A stretch of 64,000 nucleotides of DNA from Schizochytrium sp. TIO01 (Eukaryota; Sar; Bigyra; Thraustochytrida; Thraustochytriidae): NCBI GenBank assembly GCA_004764695.1, contig SMSO01000006.1:600859-664858 (forward strand), written 5' to 3'. Below are positions 53,358 to 64,000 of this stretch, one piece after another. The position numbers were made by a program, and so were the translations under genes. Below the pieces are notes generated by a model that worked only from the letters and a program-made list of their open reading frames with translations, was not told where the DNA came from and searched no databases. The number at the start of each line of letters is the position of its first letter. Position 1 is the first letter of the stretch.

Positions 53358-54568
53358 GTTGTGGCGATGTACAACTCCGATAGCGACAAGAGTTCTCGCG
53401 TCGGCAAAACGCCGACGTGAGTTGTTATGTTTACTCTCGCTGTCACTTTTTCTATCTTCAATATCTTCATTTATCTCACTTCATCATTTATCTAAACTTT
53501 CAATGCCTAATTTTATTTCTTTATCGACACAGTGATCATCGTGACGCCCCCGTGGATGTTGACCTCAGCTCTGAGATCTAGACCTACACGATCCAGTAAT
53601 TCCTCAACTCTTTTTACGCAGTTCGCTACTGGTACTCTTTATAAATGAGTCTGTCTTATTACCATCAATTTGTAGCGTGCAACAACAGGGGCTATATCCT
53701 TTTCTGGATTTCTTTTTCTCGGAAGGCGGAAAGAGGCTTGTCTTGCTTTCCAGTGAGCACCTCTTTGGTTCTGTCAACCTCTAGAGGCTGCCGGCCTTCT
53801 TTCTTTTTGATTGTTAAAGGGGCTGGGATTTGGGTAGTGTTCCCACAGAAGTTTCGTTTTTTTCCTTTGCTTCTTCGAAATGAGCGCTTGTTCTGACTAG
53901 CAGAACAACTGTTCCCTTTTCTTGAGTTTCGGGTTTTAGAGCCGTAATTCGCCCAGTATCTATGCCTTCTTTGGTGTAGCCATGGTACTGGCACCCACAT
54001 AAAATGATGCCACCTTCTTCTTCAGATTTACATTTGGTCTTTTAGAAAATAAAGTGCAAAATAATAAATCTAGTTCATGACTTTCTCTCTCTATATATAT
54101 ATACATAAACCCTCCCACATAGATTACGCATCCTCAGTCTCAACTTTTTGTAAATGCTTTCCTGTGCATCATGTTTCTTTCACGCCTAGCCCGCCTTCTG
54201 AGATTACGTAAAGCCCTATATCACATTCTCAAGCCAAGGATAAGCACGGTGGTAGGTTAATCCCGGTCTTAACTCTGTATAGGTATAGGTACATACAATT
54301 TTACATCAGAGTAGTATCGTCAGCAAATTCTATTCAACTTCTAGGAAATGTCACTCATAGTAGAAATCTGATACATTATCAATCATAATCGGTTGATCTA
54401 AAAGCGTGATTGAAAAAAAGGAAGGATTTTCGATCCCGACAGCCTCAGCATTGAGATACAAAACCCACTCTCAACCCACCGCAGTCGGGCCATCTCCACC
54501 TCGCGGAGGTAGACTTAGCCTTCGAGGACGAGTAGTGAAGGTTCCTCAGCTGGTCTCCTGCCGTCGTC
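53358..54568. other. Intergenic spacer after glycerol kinase
   Basis: Holds the 3' region of glycerol kinase with its hairpin, a (TA)n run at about 54094-54104, and the 5' region of the next gene. The frame at 53645-53896 has no support. Confidence 0.55.
53395..53421 (+). other. 11-bp stem-loop in the glycerol kinase 3' untranslated region
   Basis: CTCGCGTCGGC pairs with GCCGACGTGAG, with one G-U pair, around the loop AAAAC, starting 38 bases after the TAA. It is far more stable than its AT-rich surroundings. It might affect mRNA stability or 3' processing; no function is shown. Confidence 0.6.
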
Positions 54569-57500
54569 ATGGAAGGACTCGCTCAAGCTCGTCGAGCGTT
54601 GGAACAGCGGCGGCATGCTCGGGATGCCGCAGAAGGCGCCGTTGAAGAGCTGTGCGTGAAGGCGCTTTCAAGACGTTGCGCACAACTTCAAGAACAACTC
54701 CGCGTGGAACATGCCAAAATAAAAAAAGATGCCGCATCTGCTGCCTCTGCACTATCTGCGAAGGCGCAATCGAAGCAACAGCAAGCCTCACCAAATCATG
54801 CAAAACAGCAAAAACAACAACAGAACCGTATATCGGAACCCTTAAGCTCTGTACGCGAGAAGCTCATTGCCTTTTACAAACAAAGAAATGCTGCCAAAGT
54901 CAAGGATGTAGATACGGTGCTTGAGCACTTTGAAGGAAGGCTTGAGGCGTTGAATGAAGCACTTATTCTGCAGTATGGCGAGGGCCTTCATCTTCAGGCC
55001 GATGTGGCTCCAGATGTTGCGGCTTCTGAGGAAATCCGCAATGATATCGCATCAGGACACGATGGACCTCGGTCAATACTTGAAAAACTTGTCACTCGCA
55101 GTGAAGATCTTTTTCGAGCCGCGGCTGAGGAAATGTACCTGCCGAGACACAAATTTCATTTTCGATCTTCCTCGGGGAACTCTATGGTTGGCCTTGAGGA
55201 CTTCTGGATTGAGGAAATTGCAGGCTCTATTCGCGCTGATCTCTGTCTCAAAACACGGCATGCCCACCACAAACCCAGCACACCGTCGGGATCGGGATCG
55301 GGATCATCGGCACATCAGAAACAAAAGCAACATTCCACTGAGCATGACGCCTCTACTACGCACGTTGTCATCCCCGAGCTTGGACTTCGCACGATTAAGC
55401 CCATCATTGTGAAGTGTAGGACAGATCAAATCAAAATTATGGATAAAGTAGTTCCATCAAACCCGCCCGAAAGCGGCATCGGTAGCACATACACACTTGA
55501 TAGTTTAGATATTGAATGCGAGGTGGATTTCGCACTGGTTTTTGAATATCGCCACTCCGCTTCACTTAAAAGACGCTGCTGGCGTGCAGCACCCACGTAT
55601 AGTTTTGAGGTCTCCAAACTCAAGACCCAACGCCCGGTAGTCGACTCCTTATTGCGCACTGTCATTAATTCGGCACTCCCAGCTGCCATTCGTCGGGTTT
55701 GTGAGAAGAATCTTGTGCACGAAATTGGCACGCTTATGCTTGATCCGCGTACACGATCAGAAAATGAGACAAACCCTATGGGATTTGCAATTCTATGTGA
55801 AATCCTCGTCCGGGGTTGGCCCCCGCGGCGAGCATTCAAAGTGGATCTTTGTCGATCGCTCAAGACTAACGAACAGAAACTTGCGGCGGAAGTCCTCCGC
55901 AAGCTCAATATCACAGCCGACCAAATAAACTCGTTGCGGCTTTTGAACGATCATTTTCTAAAGCTGGAGCAAAAGCAAAAGGCGGCTGCGAAAGATGGGA
56001 ATGGTAATGGCTCATCAAGTTCTGGAATCATGAGTTGGGTAAATATGCCTGGAGCCCTTGGCACGTCTAGTAAGGAAAGCAAGTCGACTCCAGTCTGGGC
56101 ACTGGGCCTTTTCCCCTTAAAAGCTATAACATTGGAAGAGCTCATCAATCTGCGAAACGGACTTTTCGTTGCTGACTTGGTTGCAACACCTGATGAAGAC
56201 CTTGAATCTGACGAAGAAGGACATGGTACAACGGACGATGAACTCTTCACAGCTAGTGAGGATAGCGATGATGATGATGAAGGTACAGCACACGAAGATA
56301 ATGGGGATGAGAGCCATGGGCATGCAAATGGAACCGATGATGAAGACGAAACAAGCGTTGTTGGCGAGGATGGCGAGGCGAATAAGGATAGAACGAATAG
56401 CGATGCAAAAGAAAGCCAGACATCAGGTCCTTCTAGCTACTCGCGTGTTTATCTGAGTGAGTTCAAGTCGCGAGAGGCAAGCACAGAGTTTGCTCAGGAG
56501 TACAATGAAGTTGTGGCCCACGCAGCTCGGGCACAAGCTGTTGCCCAAGATATTTTGGACGAGATCTGTGACAAGCACAGTATTGCCCGTTGGAGGCTTG
56601 CTCGTCTGATCCAACGTCTTGAACGTCATGTGCTAGCAAAACCACTTTCGGCCGAGCTTCATGTCCATGCTGTGGACTGTCGCTTGGATGCCGATGTGAC
56701 TGTAGAAATTCTCCAATCTCTATTGTGGAAAGAACTTAAGCTTGCCCGTCCAATGGTCGGAGAGGTAGTGTATCAGCGTCGTCTCCAAGCGTTGCATCAA
56801 ATCTCAACCTCGCTAAAATTGGCGTTTATTGCTATCAAGTCTCTAGCTGGTAATCTTCGCTTCACATTTACTGGAGCTGTTACTGGCGGAAACCTTCCGG
56901 CTTTTGAGCTCTCCATGAAAGACCTAACATCCGAGGGAGTTGTAGACTTACAGTTGAGCAATTTGCGCCTTGGCGGAAATTTTAAGGAATTCATTGTATG
57001 GTTCCTCTCATTTGTCAAGCAAATGCGGAGCCGTAGTGCTATGTCACGTGATCAAAAGAAGAAGTCTACACAAGCAATCCATGTCCTCGAACGCGATGTA
57101 CTGAAACATGTTGAGCTGTTGCAATGCTTCTTGGACCTTGAGCTTGGAATGTTCCATCATCAGTCGGATGTTTCTCTCATCTGTGGTGTAACAGCGCAGA
57201 AAGAAAATCCTCGCCCAGCACTTAGTTGTCATGTTGCAGGTGACCTCTGGAATATATTACCTCATGACACACGTGAGTTTCCATTTTCTTACGAGGCGCG
57301 CAAGCTGGCTCGTAAGATGCCAAATGTGGAGAAGGGTTCTGTCTCAGGAGCAAAACTTGCTGCTGCTCTGAGCGTTGACCTTCCTCAAGAAGTTACAGAG
57401 CTGGCTCGCTCAATGCTTGCCGATGATGGATTTCGTATGCGTGACATGAGTGCGCAAGATGCATACTACGTCGCCGGGTTTACCACATTACTTCTGGCTA

Positions 57501-57670
57501 GTGTAGATGGCAAGAAGTTTGCTCGCTCTTTGCTGAAGAAAAAAGAAGCCCAGGATGATGACACACATACCGCTCCAGATGAGGAAGACTTTGGTGAAGA
57601 CGACTTGAACACTGCACATGCAGAAGAAGCTGATGATGAATTTGATGAGGAAGAACACCATTCGCTTTAA
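54569..57670 (+). CDS. Large conserved-looking protein of unknown function
   Basis: A 1033-residue protein in one exon from ATG (CGTCATGG). I do not recognise the family. Residues 1-85 are a charged, Ala/Arg/Gln-rich helix, probably coiled coil with a Gln/Lys tail. About 95-480 mixes helices (GLEDFWIEEIAGSIRADL) with strand-rich parts and contains a short Gly/Ser/His low-complexity insert near 240-270. An acidic disordered segment runs from about 541 to 614. The region from about 640 to 860 has alternating hydrophobic strands (LRFTFTGAV, FELSMKDLTSEGVVDLQLSNL) that recall lipid-binding TULIP/SMP-like folds, but this is only an impression. A second acidic tail covers about 994-1033. There is no signal peptide or membrane segment. 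Base use is like the neighbouring single-exon genes. It converges with the LRR gene. Confidence 0.75.
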   Translation: MEGLAQARRALEQRRHARDAAEGAVEELCVKALSRRCAQLQEQLRVEHAKIKKDAASAASALSAKAQSKQQQASPNHAKQQKQQQNRISEPLSSVREKLIAFYKQRNAAKVKDVDTVLEHFEGRLEALNEALILQYGEGLHLQADVAPDVAASEEIRNDIASGHDGPRSILEKLVTRSEDLFRAAAEEMYLPRHKFHFRSSSGNSMVGLEDFWIEEIAGSIRADLCLKTRHAHHKPSTPSGSGSGSSAHQKQKQHSTEHDASTTHVVIPELGLRTIKPIIVKCRTDQIKIMDKVVPSNPPESGIGSTYTLDSLDIECEVDFALVFEYRHSASLKRRCWRAAPTYSFEVSKLKTQRPVVDSLLRTVINSALPAAIRRVCEKNLVHEIGTLMLDPRTRSENETNPMGFAILCEILVRGWPPRRAFKVDLCRSLKTNEQKLAAEVLRKLNITADQINSLRLLNDHFLKLEQKQKAAAKDGNGNGSSSSGIMSWVNMPGALGTSSKESKSTPVWALGLFPLKAITLEELINLRNGLFVADLVATPDEDLESDEEGHGTTDDELFTASEDSDDDDEGTAHEDNGDESHGHANGTDDEDETSVVGEDGEANKDRTNSDAKESQTSGPSSYSRVYLSEFKSREASTEFAQEYNEVVAHAARAQAVAQDILDEICDKHSIARWRLARLIQRLERHVLAKPLSAELHVHAVDCRLDADVTVEILQSLLWKELKLARPMVGEVVYQRRLQALHQISTSLKLAFIAIKSLAGNLRFTFTGAVTGGNLPAFELSMKDLTSEGVVDLQLSNLRLGGNFKEFIVWFLSFVKQMRSRSAMSRDQKKKSTQAIHVLERDVLKHVELLQCFLDLELGMFHHQSDVSLICGVTAQKENPRPALSCHVAGDLWNILPHDTREFPFSYEARKLARKMPNVEKGSVSGAKLAAALSVDLPQEVTELARSMLADDGFRMRDMSAQDAYYVAGFTTLLLASVDGKKFARSLLKKKEAQDDDTHTAPDEEDFGEDDLNTAHAEEADDEFDEEEHHSL

Positions 57671-58002
57671 CTGGTTTATATGCTTTCTGTGTGTTTGAAC
57701 TAAAACTTCAGCAGACAAGATATCGTTATGCTATTCTTCATTAATAGTATTACTGCTTGGTATAGCTTTTTTCATTTTCTCATTTTAATCTAAACATACA
57801 TTTTTTCGTTTACATATCGAGAGAATGCCCAAGAAGTCAACAGATTCTCGTAACAGGCGTTGATATACTTTATTTACCGGTATGAACTTTTGTAAAACTA
57901 TGTCCTGAAAGTACTTTCATCCTAAATTTACAAAGGATGAATTGAAAAACAAAAAGAAAATCCAAAGGAGAGATGAATGAGCGACGCTGTACCTTCACCT
58001 AG
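57671..58002. other. Convergent spacer between the 1033-residue gene (+) and LRR gene (-)
   Basis: 332 bases of AT-rich sequence holding both 3' regions. Nothing else seen. Confidence 0.6.
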
Positions 58003-60116
58003 TTACGGTTCGGGAACTCGGATAGCATATGTCTCAATGACCTTGGCCACAGGGATTGCATCGACATCTTTGCCAGGAAGACCATTGAGTCGCCGCTTTC
58101 GAAATCGGTGAATTCCATAACCAAAGACTCCCAAAAATGCAGCAGCACCCACGGCACTTGGAGCGGCGATAATGGCAATCGACTTGGTCGATGCTGCAAC
58201 TACAGAGGCTGTTGGATTAATCGTAGGACTCTCCGTGGATAAAAATGGGCTTGGGGCGCTTGTTGTTGCTACTGGGGCTGAGGTAGATGTGGGCGCAGGC
58301 GTGGAGACAGGAGCTTCTGTTGAAGTTGGGGCTGTAGAAGGAGCTCCCGTCATGGTCGGCGCCTCTGTCGTAGGTGCTCCTGTCGTTGGAACTGTTGTAG
58401 GGGCAGATGTGGTAGGACACGATCCGCTGTTCCCAGGTAAGTGCTGATCACTAATCCATGAGAGATTAGGTTGCTCTCCACATAATGGATTGCCTGTTGC
58501 CCAGCTTTTATATTTAAGAGGCACTCAGCCCGAGCATATTCGTTCAAAGTTAGTTTTCATTATTATCATTTGGCTAATGTTTCAACTTACAATGTGTTAA
58601 GGTTTGTCAAGGCAGTCAGTCCCATAGGTAAAGATTGAATGTTATTGTCGCTGATATTCCTGTGATCACTCAAGATTGTATTATTCCGAAAATGGTATAA
58701 ATAAACTTTGTTAGTCGTAAGTTCCTCGCTCTGTTGCTCTGTTGTATCAGATGCGATACTTAAACTTACAACCATGTCAATGCCTCGAAATCTAGCACCA
58801 CACTAGGAAAGGTATAAAATTCATTCTGGTCGAGAGCCCTGTGAAATATAATAGAGAGTATAATATGTTAACACGCGTTTTTCCAATCAATAGATAAGCT
58901 TTCTCTTTCAATCATTTGTCGTAACGTACAACAAAGTAGGATCAAGTAATGACCACGCAGATGGGAGAGAAGAAAGGGAGTTCTTGCTCAGGTAGCTGTG
59001 AGACGCGAAAAAAAAAAACCAAAAAAAACATATGAGTAATGAAGCAAATGCAGAGCGATAATTAAAGGATAAGAACGTACAGTTGATCAAGGGTAGTGAT
59101 TGCACCCAATACATCCGGGAGGCTAGTAAATTCATTTGAGGCGAGGTCACTATGGATTGCATCATGACATACGTTAGAAACATATTCCCTACATATGTTT
59201 GGACATGACAAATTTGATGCGTGGAAGCATTGAATACACTTACAGAATTTCAAGACTCGTAAGGCCGTCAAGTGTTGAGGGAAGGGAGTCCAGCTGGTTC
59301 GATGATACATTGCTGTTTTTAGTAGTGGCAGGGACATGTGAGCTTTAGTTCTGGATGAGATTGTCATGATACCAACTTACAGCATTGTCAAAGCTGCCAA
59401 GCTCCCTAAGCTTATAGGCAATTCAGCTAGCAGATTATTTTCCATCCGACTATGTCATGCGATACCAAAATAGAAGAATAAAGGGTGCTATATTAGTACT
59501 TTTGCATAATGGATTATCAAAAAAAATTCTTCAATCTTTGCAAACTTACAATGTTTTTAAAGCATTTAAAGTGCTTATTTCGTCAGTAATAGTCTCCAAA
59601 GCATTGTCAGCAATTACACTGTGGAATCATTGAAATTAATGTATGCAGGTTAGCGATATTTACTTGAAGCTACAGAGCTACTCTGTATTATAGTTTCACG
59701 GAGTACTTACAGTGTTGTGAGTTTGGTTAGAGACGAAATTGTCGATGGTATACTGCTGATACTTCCCTTGATCTCACTAAAGGTTGACAGTATAAAGTGT
59801 TGTTAGGAATTGCTTCTTCATAATTGTGCAAGAGTGAAACAATCTTGCTATTTGGGGCAACTTACAGGTACTGCAAATTCACCGCTTCGGCCGTTCCTGT
59901 TGGGAAGTCTGTGCATTCCAGGCAAGTCAACGTCGTCAATGTAGTTAAGAGGCTTAAGACTGCACTGCAGCTACTTCCATTGCATTCACTTGTTCCGCAG
60001 GCACCGTTTGATGTGCATGGGTCTGCGCCGTGAAGAACGTGTGCCTGATCAAGCAGGATGCTCAGTATTACCAATACCATTAGAGACCTTTCACGACCCC
60101 ATTTGAACAGATCCAT
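58003..60116 (-). CDS. LRR receptor-like membrane protein, ten exons, one LRR per exon
   Basis: Spliced model on the - strand: 60116-59866, 59776-59711, 59618-59550, 59449-59381, 59312-59244, 59149-59081, 58995-58930, 58838-58770, 58659-58591, 58504-58003. All nine introns (68-110 nt) are GT-AG, mostly GTAAGT or GTACGT donors, and all are phase 2. The sum is 1299 nt, giving 432 residues and a TAA. Residues 1-30 are a signal peptide (SLMVLVILSILL), then a cysteine-rich cap (CTSNGACGTSECNGSSC). Exons 2-9 each encode one LRR of 22 or 23 residues (N-x-L-xx-LP-xx-L-xx-L). Exon 10 gives an NPLCG cap, a Thr/Pro/Ser mucin-like stalk (about 296-371), one membrane span (about 374-397) and a short basic-start cytosolic tail without a kinase. 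It is probably a cell-surface recognition or adhesion protein; ligand unknown. Confidence 0.85.
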
Positions 60117-60745
60117 AGTGGACCAGGACCTCCTCTTGTGCAGCTATCTCTTAAGCTGCGTGCCAACTACCCAGTGCTGCTTTTGGTGTTTGATCAGCCC
60201 AAAACGAGCAGGAATCGTTCAACCTGGCCTCCGTTACGTGCACTCGAAGTTGTTGGGCAAGTCTATATCTGTAGCACTTTTGGGTCTCCTGAGTCTTTGC
60301 AATCGACTCGCCAGATCCTTTGAGAGGTCAGCCCCCAAAGACTACTGCTCCACCTTTATAAGCGCTAGTCTCCACGATTTCTACTGCAAGCGACCGCAAT
60401 TGTCCACTAGGTTTTGGTTTGCTCAACTCGCTCTCTAATATTGGTTTAGGCCTAGTCGATTTTATTTGCATTTTGCATCCCGAAGTTTTCATTCTTCATT
60501 GCCCCCCTATTCTTGTATGGCCCATTAGCCGTCTTTCAATCACTCCTAATGTTTAGAATAGGAGCGCCTTAGTATTCTTCCCCCCACACAAGTGACCATG
60601 ACTTCCCTTGCACGTGCCGCCTCTCCAGCTCTCAAAAGGTTTCCTGACTTACGAAGATGCTATAGTTAGTTTTCTCAGTTCGAGGGCTGGCGTGTAGACT
60701 AAAGAGATTAGCGTCTCGTTTCGTCCTTAGGATGGCAGCAGCCCC

Positions 60746-60760
60746 TCCCCCCCCCCCCCC
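60746..60760. repeat. Poly(C) tract, 15 bases
   Basis: Pure C run, unusual in this AT-leaning intergenic DNA. Confidence 0.9.
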
Positions 60761-61521
60761 TGGCGCGCCCTCAGGCTGCAAGTCTGGAATGGATCCTCGA
60801 CGACCTCTGGAACTATGAACGTAATTGACCGCGATGAATTCGTAAATACTATATAGTAGTAGATAGGTACTATCTACTGCGCACTTTTCAATTCTTATCA
60901 ATAGTAACAAGAAAAAGAAGGCAGTAGGCAGTCCCTAGTCGTGCCTTAGCAGTGCTGACTAGCAGTGAATTTACAACTCACTTCAGAACCGTGCTCGAGA
61001 AGCCTGGACTTTGCATAATTCGTCGTTTCTCTCAGCTACTTAAGATCGTCTGTCGCCGACTTGTCTGCTCCGCCCTTGACGCGCGACGAAGGCCTGGCAA
61101 CAACTGTGAGGTGCATCATTTTTCTCCACTGGCTGGCCTCATGAGAAAGCTTAGGGCTATGGAAATACAAGACTGAGATTTGTTGTGCAAGGTTTTCAGA
61201 GCAATGTTAGTATGTCTGGAAACCTTGAGGTCGAGGGGAACTTTGTTAGACGTACACGCATAGGAAGGGGGGCACAGGCAAATGGGGCTCCACAACTTCT
61301 AGCTGATATGTGCTTGTTCTTCAAGACTTATTAACTGGCTCGGCCTCTCGTTTTTCTATTCTACGAAGAAGCTGTGGCAAAGGTTCTAATGCCGTTTGGC
61401 ACCATGTGCAACATTGCACAAACCAAGGAAGTAACATTTTATAAGCCTGGAATACAGTAGTGCTCACTCACTATCAATATTAGTGGAACATGGGGTACTC
61501 ATCGGTGCAAGGTATATAACA

Positions 61522-61764
61522 TTACAACTTGGAGATTGGGCAGTCAGAAGTAGCTGTGCTTGCGCTCAAGTATGAAACTCTGTAGGTACTACTCGTATGA
61601 ATACCCTTCAGTTCAGCCCTCACGTATTGCACAAAAGTTTTACGAGCAAAGCTTGTCCGGAGGCTTTTGACCTTTGCTTTGAAGACGGTTTCATATTCGA
61701 ATTGAAATGTTAGGGGCGATGCATGAAGGAAAGCTTGCTTATAAGGCTGGTGCAGAGATAACAT
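61522..61764 (-). CDS. Hypothetical small protein
   Basis: An 80-codon frame from ATG to TAA, with a basic, Phe/Tyr-containing middle and Ser/Thr-rich end. A second ATG frame (61925-61710) overlaps its start in another phase, so the two might be parts of one spliced gene, but no clear splice pair joins them. No family recognised. Confidence 0.15.
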   Translation of the reverse strand: MLSLHQPYKQAFLHASPLTFQFEYETVFKAKVKSLRTSFARKTFVQYVRAELKGIHTSSTYRVSYLSASTATSDCPISKL

Positions 61765-63216
61765 GATGGGATGGAACTAATAAGCCAGTGATATGGATGA
61801 ACAATAGCAGCTCCAGAAGACGCTCGAATAAAAGGCTTGAAGAACATCTCGGGAGATACTAAGCAAACAAATCCTCGAAGAAGCGAGGGTAGTGGGGTTT
61901 GTCTGTTGGGTAAATTTAGACTCATTGGCGTTTTCGGTCTCTACTACTGCTTTCAAGTTGAGGCCTCAACTTTGTTAACCATGTTGCAAAAATAAGGTCA
62001 TTGAACTGGTTGAGTTAGTTCGTTCGTGAATGCACGTACGGCATGATTCCTGTCGGCTTGCTTGAGGAATTGGTCTCAGATCCCAGGGTTTGTCATAAAT
62101 ATTCCCACTAGCTGAAGCCTTCGCACTTGATAAGACTACTTAACCAAAACAATAAGAGATATGGAATCAAGAGGTGTGAACCCTCGCAAACTTGGATTTA
62201 ATCTCGGCTCTCATCGCACAGCCCAAGAACTTCCTCCGAGCCATTGCGGAACATACTACACCTGTGCAAAATCGCGTCACAAGAGCAGTTTCCCAGCACC
62301 TCGCAAGTGCCATTGAGTCCTCTTCTTTAGCATCACTTGCTGCCTATATCTAGAAATCAAGATTTCTATTCATAAACAGTGTTTAATCTCAAATGTTACT
62401 TCGACTACCTACCTCATAAACAGGAATGTAGGCAGGCACACACCTACGATCGCAAGTAGGTTACTACTACTGCTACTACTAGTACCCCTTATGATGCCCT
62501 TCTTGTGTCGGAACACCGGAGCTGCATATTCGTCTTCGTAACAGCTGCCCATATCGTATGTGCCACGTCTGCTATGGAAGGTTCGCGCCAAGCGTAAAGG
62601 ATTTCATTTGTGGCGAGCCACATCTAAGCAATCCTTCACTCGGTCGATGAATTCCGATTGAGCGTATAGCGCTACTTTGCAATTCAGAGCAGATGTAGTG
62701 GCAGATCCCTACTGTTTTCGTTAGACAGGGTGTAGATTTCGTTTGGTTAGGAGCCTGCTACCTTCTCGGTAGCAACTCCAGGAAGAAACAATCGACCATT
62801 TGCCAAGTGATACTACTTGATTAGCAGGCAGTAGGCACAGTATGTCCCTGTTTTATAGGGCTGACTGACTATTCCGATTAAAGGCGGCTTTGGGATTATG
62901 CATGTATTTTTTAAGTTAATTAATTAGAAATTCTTAATTAAAAGAAGAAGAAAAGTACTTTCTTTTGGGGGTACATAGGGACTAGTAGATATAACTATGC
63001 AGCCGCTAGCGAGAACTATTTGATTGACCCGATGCGACTGCCTGAGATGACCATACATACAAGAACAGATGGTACCTCGCCACTGCCGCTTGAGCATCAG
63101 GGTTTACTGCGTAGGCTGTGGCTAGCTGCCTAGCAGGCGACTTCAGGGTTGGCTTAGGCAGCCTCGCGTTTGTTTGTTGGGGTGTGCGGAGCCCATTGGT
63201 TTACATCATTTTTTTT

Positions 63217-63252
63217 GTTTGTTTTGTTTGTTTTGTTTGTTTTGTTTGTTTT
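63217..63252. repeat. (TTTTGTTTG)n array
   Basis: Four 9-base units made of TTTTG plus TTTG. Confidence 0.9.
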
Positions 63253-63859
63253 CTGTTTATTTTTGTTGATTTGTTTTAAAATTAAAAAATAATTGTTAGG
63301 CTTCTGCGTAACTACTTCAGGAGGGAAGAGGCGAATCCTCACGTTTGAAGCTGCATCTAGATGGCCAGAAGATGGAGAGCGAGCGTGCCGAGATATACAG
63401 AACCTCGAAGGAAATATTTAGCATAATCTAAAGCTGGTTATACCCATAGTGCATGCTCTATCGATTCATTCGTACTGATTTTTTATAATTTCTATGGAAC
63501 TGTACGTACAAATATTGTTTTCTCTTTTCGTTGGCGGTGTCGTTGTCGTTTTACGATTGCAGTTGAAATCGAGTTGCCACAGCGCGAGGCTTGCGTAGCA
63601 ACTTGTCGCTAAGCAAATCTGATCGATGTAGACGTCTAATTGAAGAACGGTGGTTCTCAATTGTTTTCAGTATGCTGAGAAAGCGAATGGAAAATTACTT
63701 ATCAATGATAAGAAGAGCGAAGCCAGAAACAGCGTCTAAGCCCTACAATCTTCGTTGCGCCTGGTTTGCGAGCGTCGTCACGCATCGTTGAAGTAGAAAA
63801 ATATAATAAAATTTGTCGTTAGTTTTCTTATTATTGTTTTCAAAATGAATTGGATGGAT

Positions 63860-63884
63860 GCTAGCTAGCTAGCTAGCTAGCTAT
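63860..63884. repeat. (GCTA)n microsatellite
   Basis: Six GCTA units. The same self-complementary tetramer also occurs in short runs near 48206 and 11630. Confidence 0.9.
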
Positions 63885-64000
63885 AGTAGCTACTCAGCGG
63901 GTTCTGATGGAGTTGAGGCTTGCATGAACTACATCAACAAGCTTTTTTGGAGTTTTTTTTTATTTTTTTTCCAGGACGCAAAGCTTCAGACGGATAATCT

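Larger units (their letters stand above)
60117..64000. other. 3.9-kb right end without a secure gene
   Basis: Starts with the LRR gene promoter region. Weak frames include 60952-61176 (+, 74 codons from GTG), 61522-61764 (-, 80 codons from ATG) and 61710-61925 (-, 71 codons from ATG, overlapping the previous one in another frame), and 63591-63791 (+, from TTG, Arg-rich). None has a recognised family. A C15 run lies at 60746-60760, a TTTTG/TTTG array at 63217-63252 and a GCTA array at 63860-63884. Confidence 0.4.

Overview
This is nuclear DNA from a eukaryotic protist. Twelve long, uninterrupted reading frames with clear eukaryotic identities sit on both strands: a PUR protein, augmin HAUS3, mitochondrial ATP synthase subunit d, MSH3, a DHHC-type palmitoyltransferase, a RhoGAP/FAM13-like protein, a mitochondrial PDHK-family kinase, an NHL protein, a PAP2 phosphatase, a sphingosine kinase, glycerol kinase and an unrecognised 1033-residue protein. 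A thirteenth gene, a leucine-rich-repeat membrane protein, has ten exons. Intron-poor housekeeping genes, FAM13-type and HAUS proteins, and gene-poor stretches full of tetranucleotide microsatellites suggest a stramenopile, perhaps a thraustochytrid. That placement is an inference from gene content, not a search result. All three stop codons are used normally. There are no operons, and I recognised no tRNA, rRNA, CRISPR array or transposase.

Layout. 1-4.3 kb: no secure gene, possibly the end of a multi-exon gene. 4.3-10.0 kb: PUR protein, HAUS3 (+) and ATP synthase d (-). 10.0-12.5 kb: GC-rich island, telomere-like G-rich tract and a long ATAC microsatellite. 12.5-18.1 kb: MSH3 (+) facing a DHYC palmitoyltransferase (-). 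19.6-22.6 kb: RhoGAP/FAM13-like gene (+), possibly divergent from a small membrane ORF (-). 25.7-29.7 kb: PDHK-family kinase and NHL protein (+). 33.8-38.4 kb: PAP2 phosphatase (+) facing sphingosine kinase (-). 38.4-51.8 kb: a 13 kb microsatellite-rich stretch with only weak, small, cysteine-rich or intron-containing candidates. 51.8-57.7 kb: glycerol kinase and the 1033-residue protein (+). 58.0-60.1 kb: the ten-exon LRR gene (-). 60.1-64.0 kb: no secure gene.

Functionally, three genes bear on lipid metabolism: glycerol kinase (glycerol 3-phosphate supply), PAP2 (lipid phosphate removal) and sphingosine kinase (lipid phosphate formation). The last two are convergent neighbours with formally opposite chemistry. 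MSH3 and the PUR protein act on nucleic acids, HAUS3 on spindle microtubules, and ATP synthase d and the PDHK-family kinase in mitochondria. Several proteins depart from their family pattern: four PUR repeats, an incomplete zinc-binding region with DHYC, a RhoGAP fold without its arginine finger, and a polycysteine loop in the lipid kinase.

Start codons were moved to the first ATG where the open frame began at TTG or GTG (ATP synthase d, MSH3, palmitoyltransferase, PDHK-family kinase, NHL protein). In GC-rich islands outside these genes more than one frame often looks protein-like, so those calls carry low confidence.
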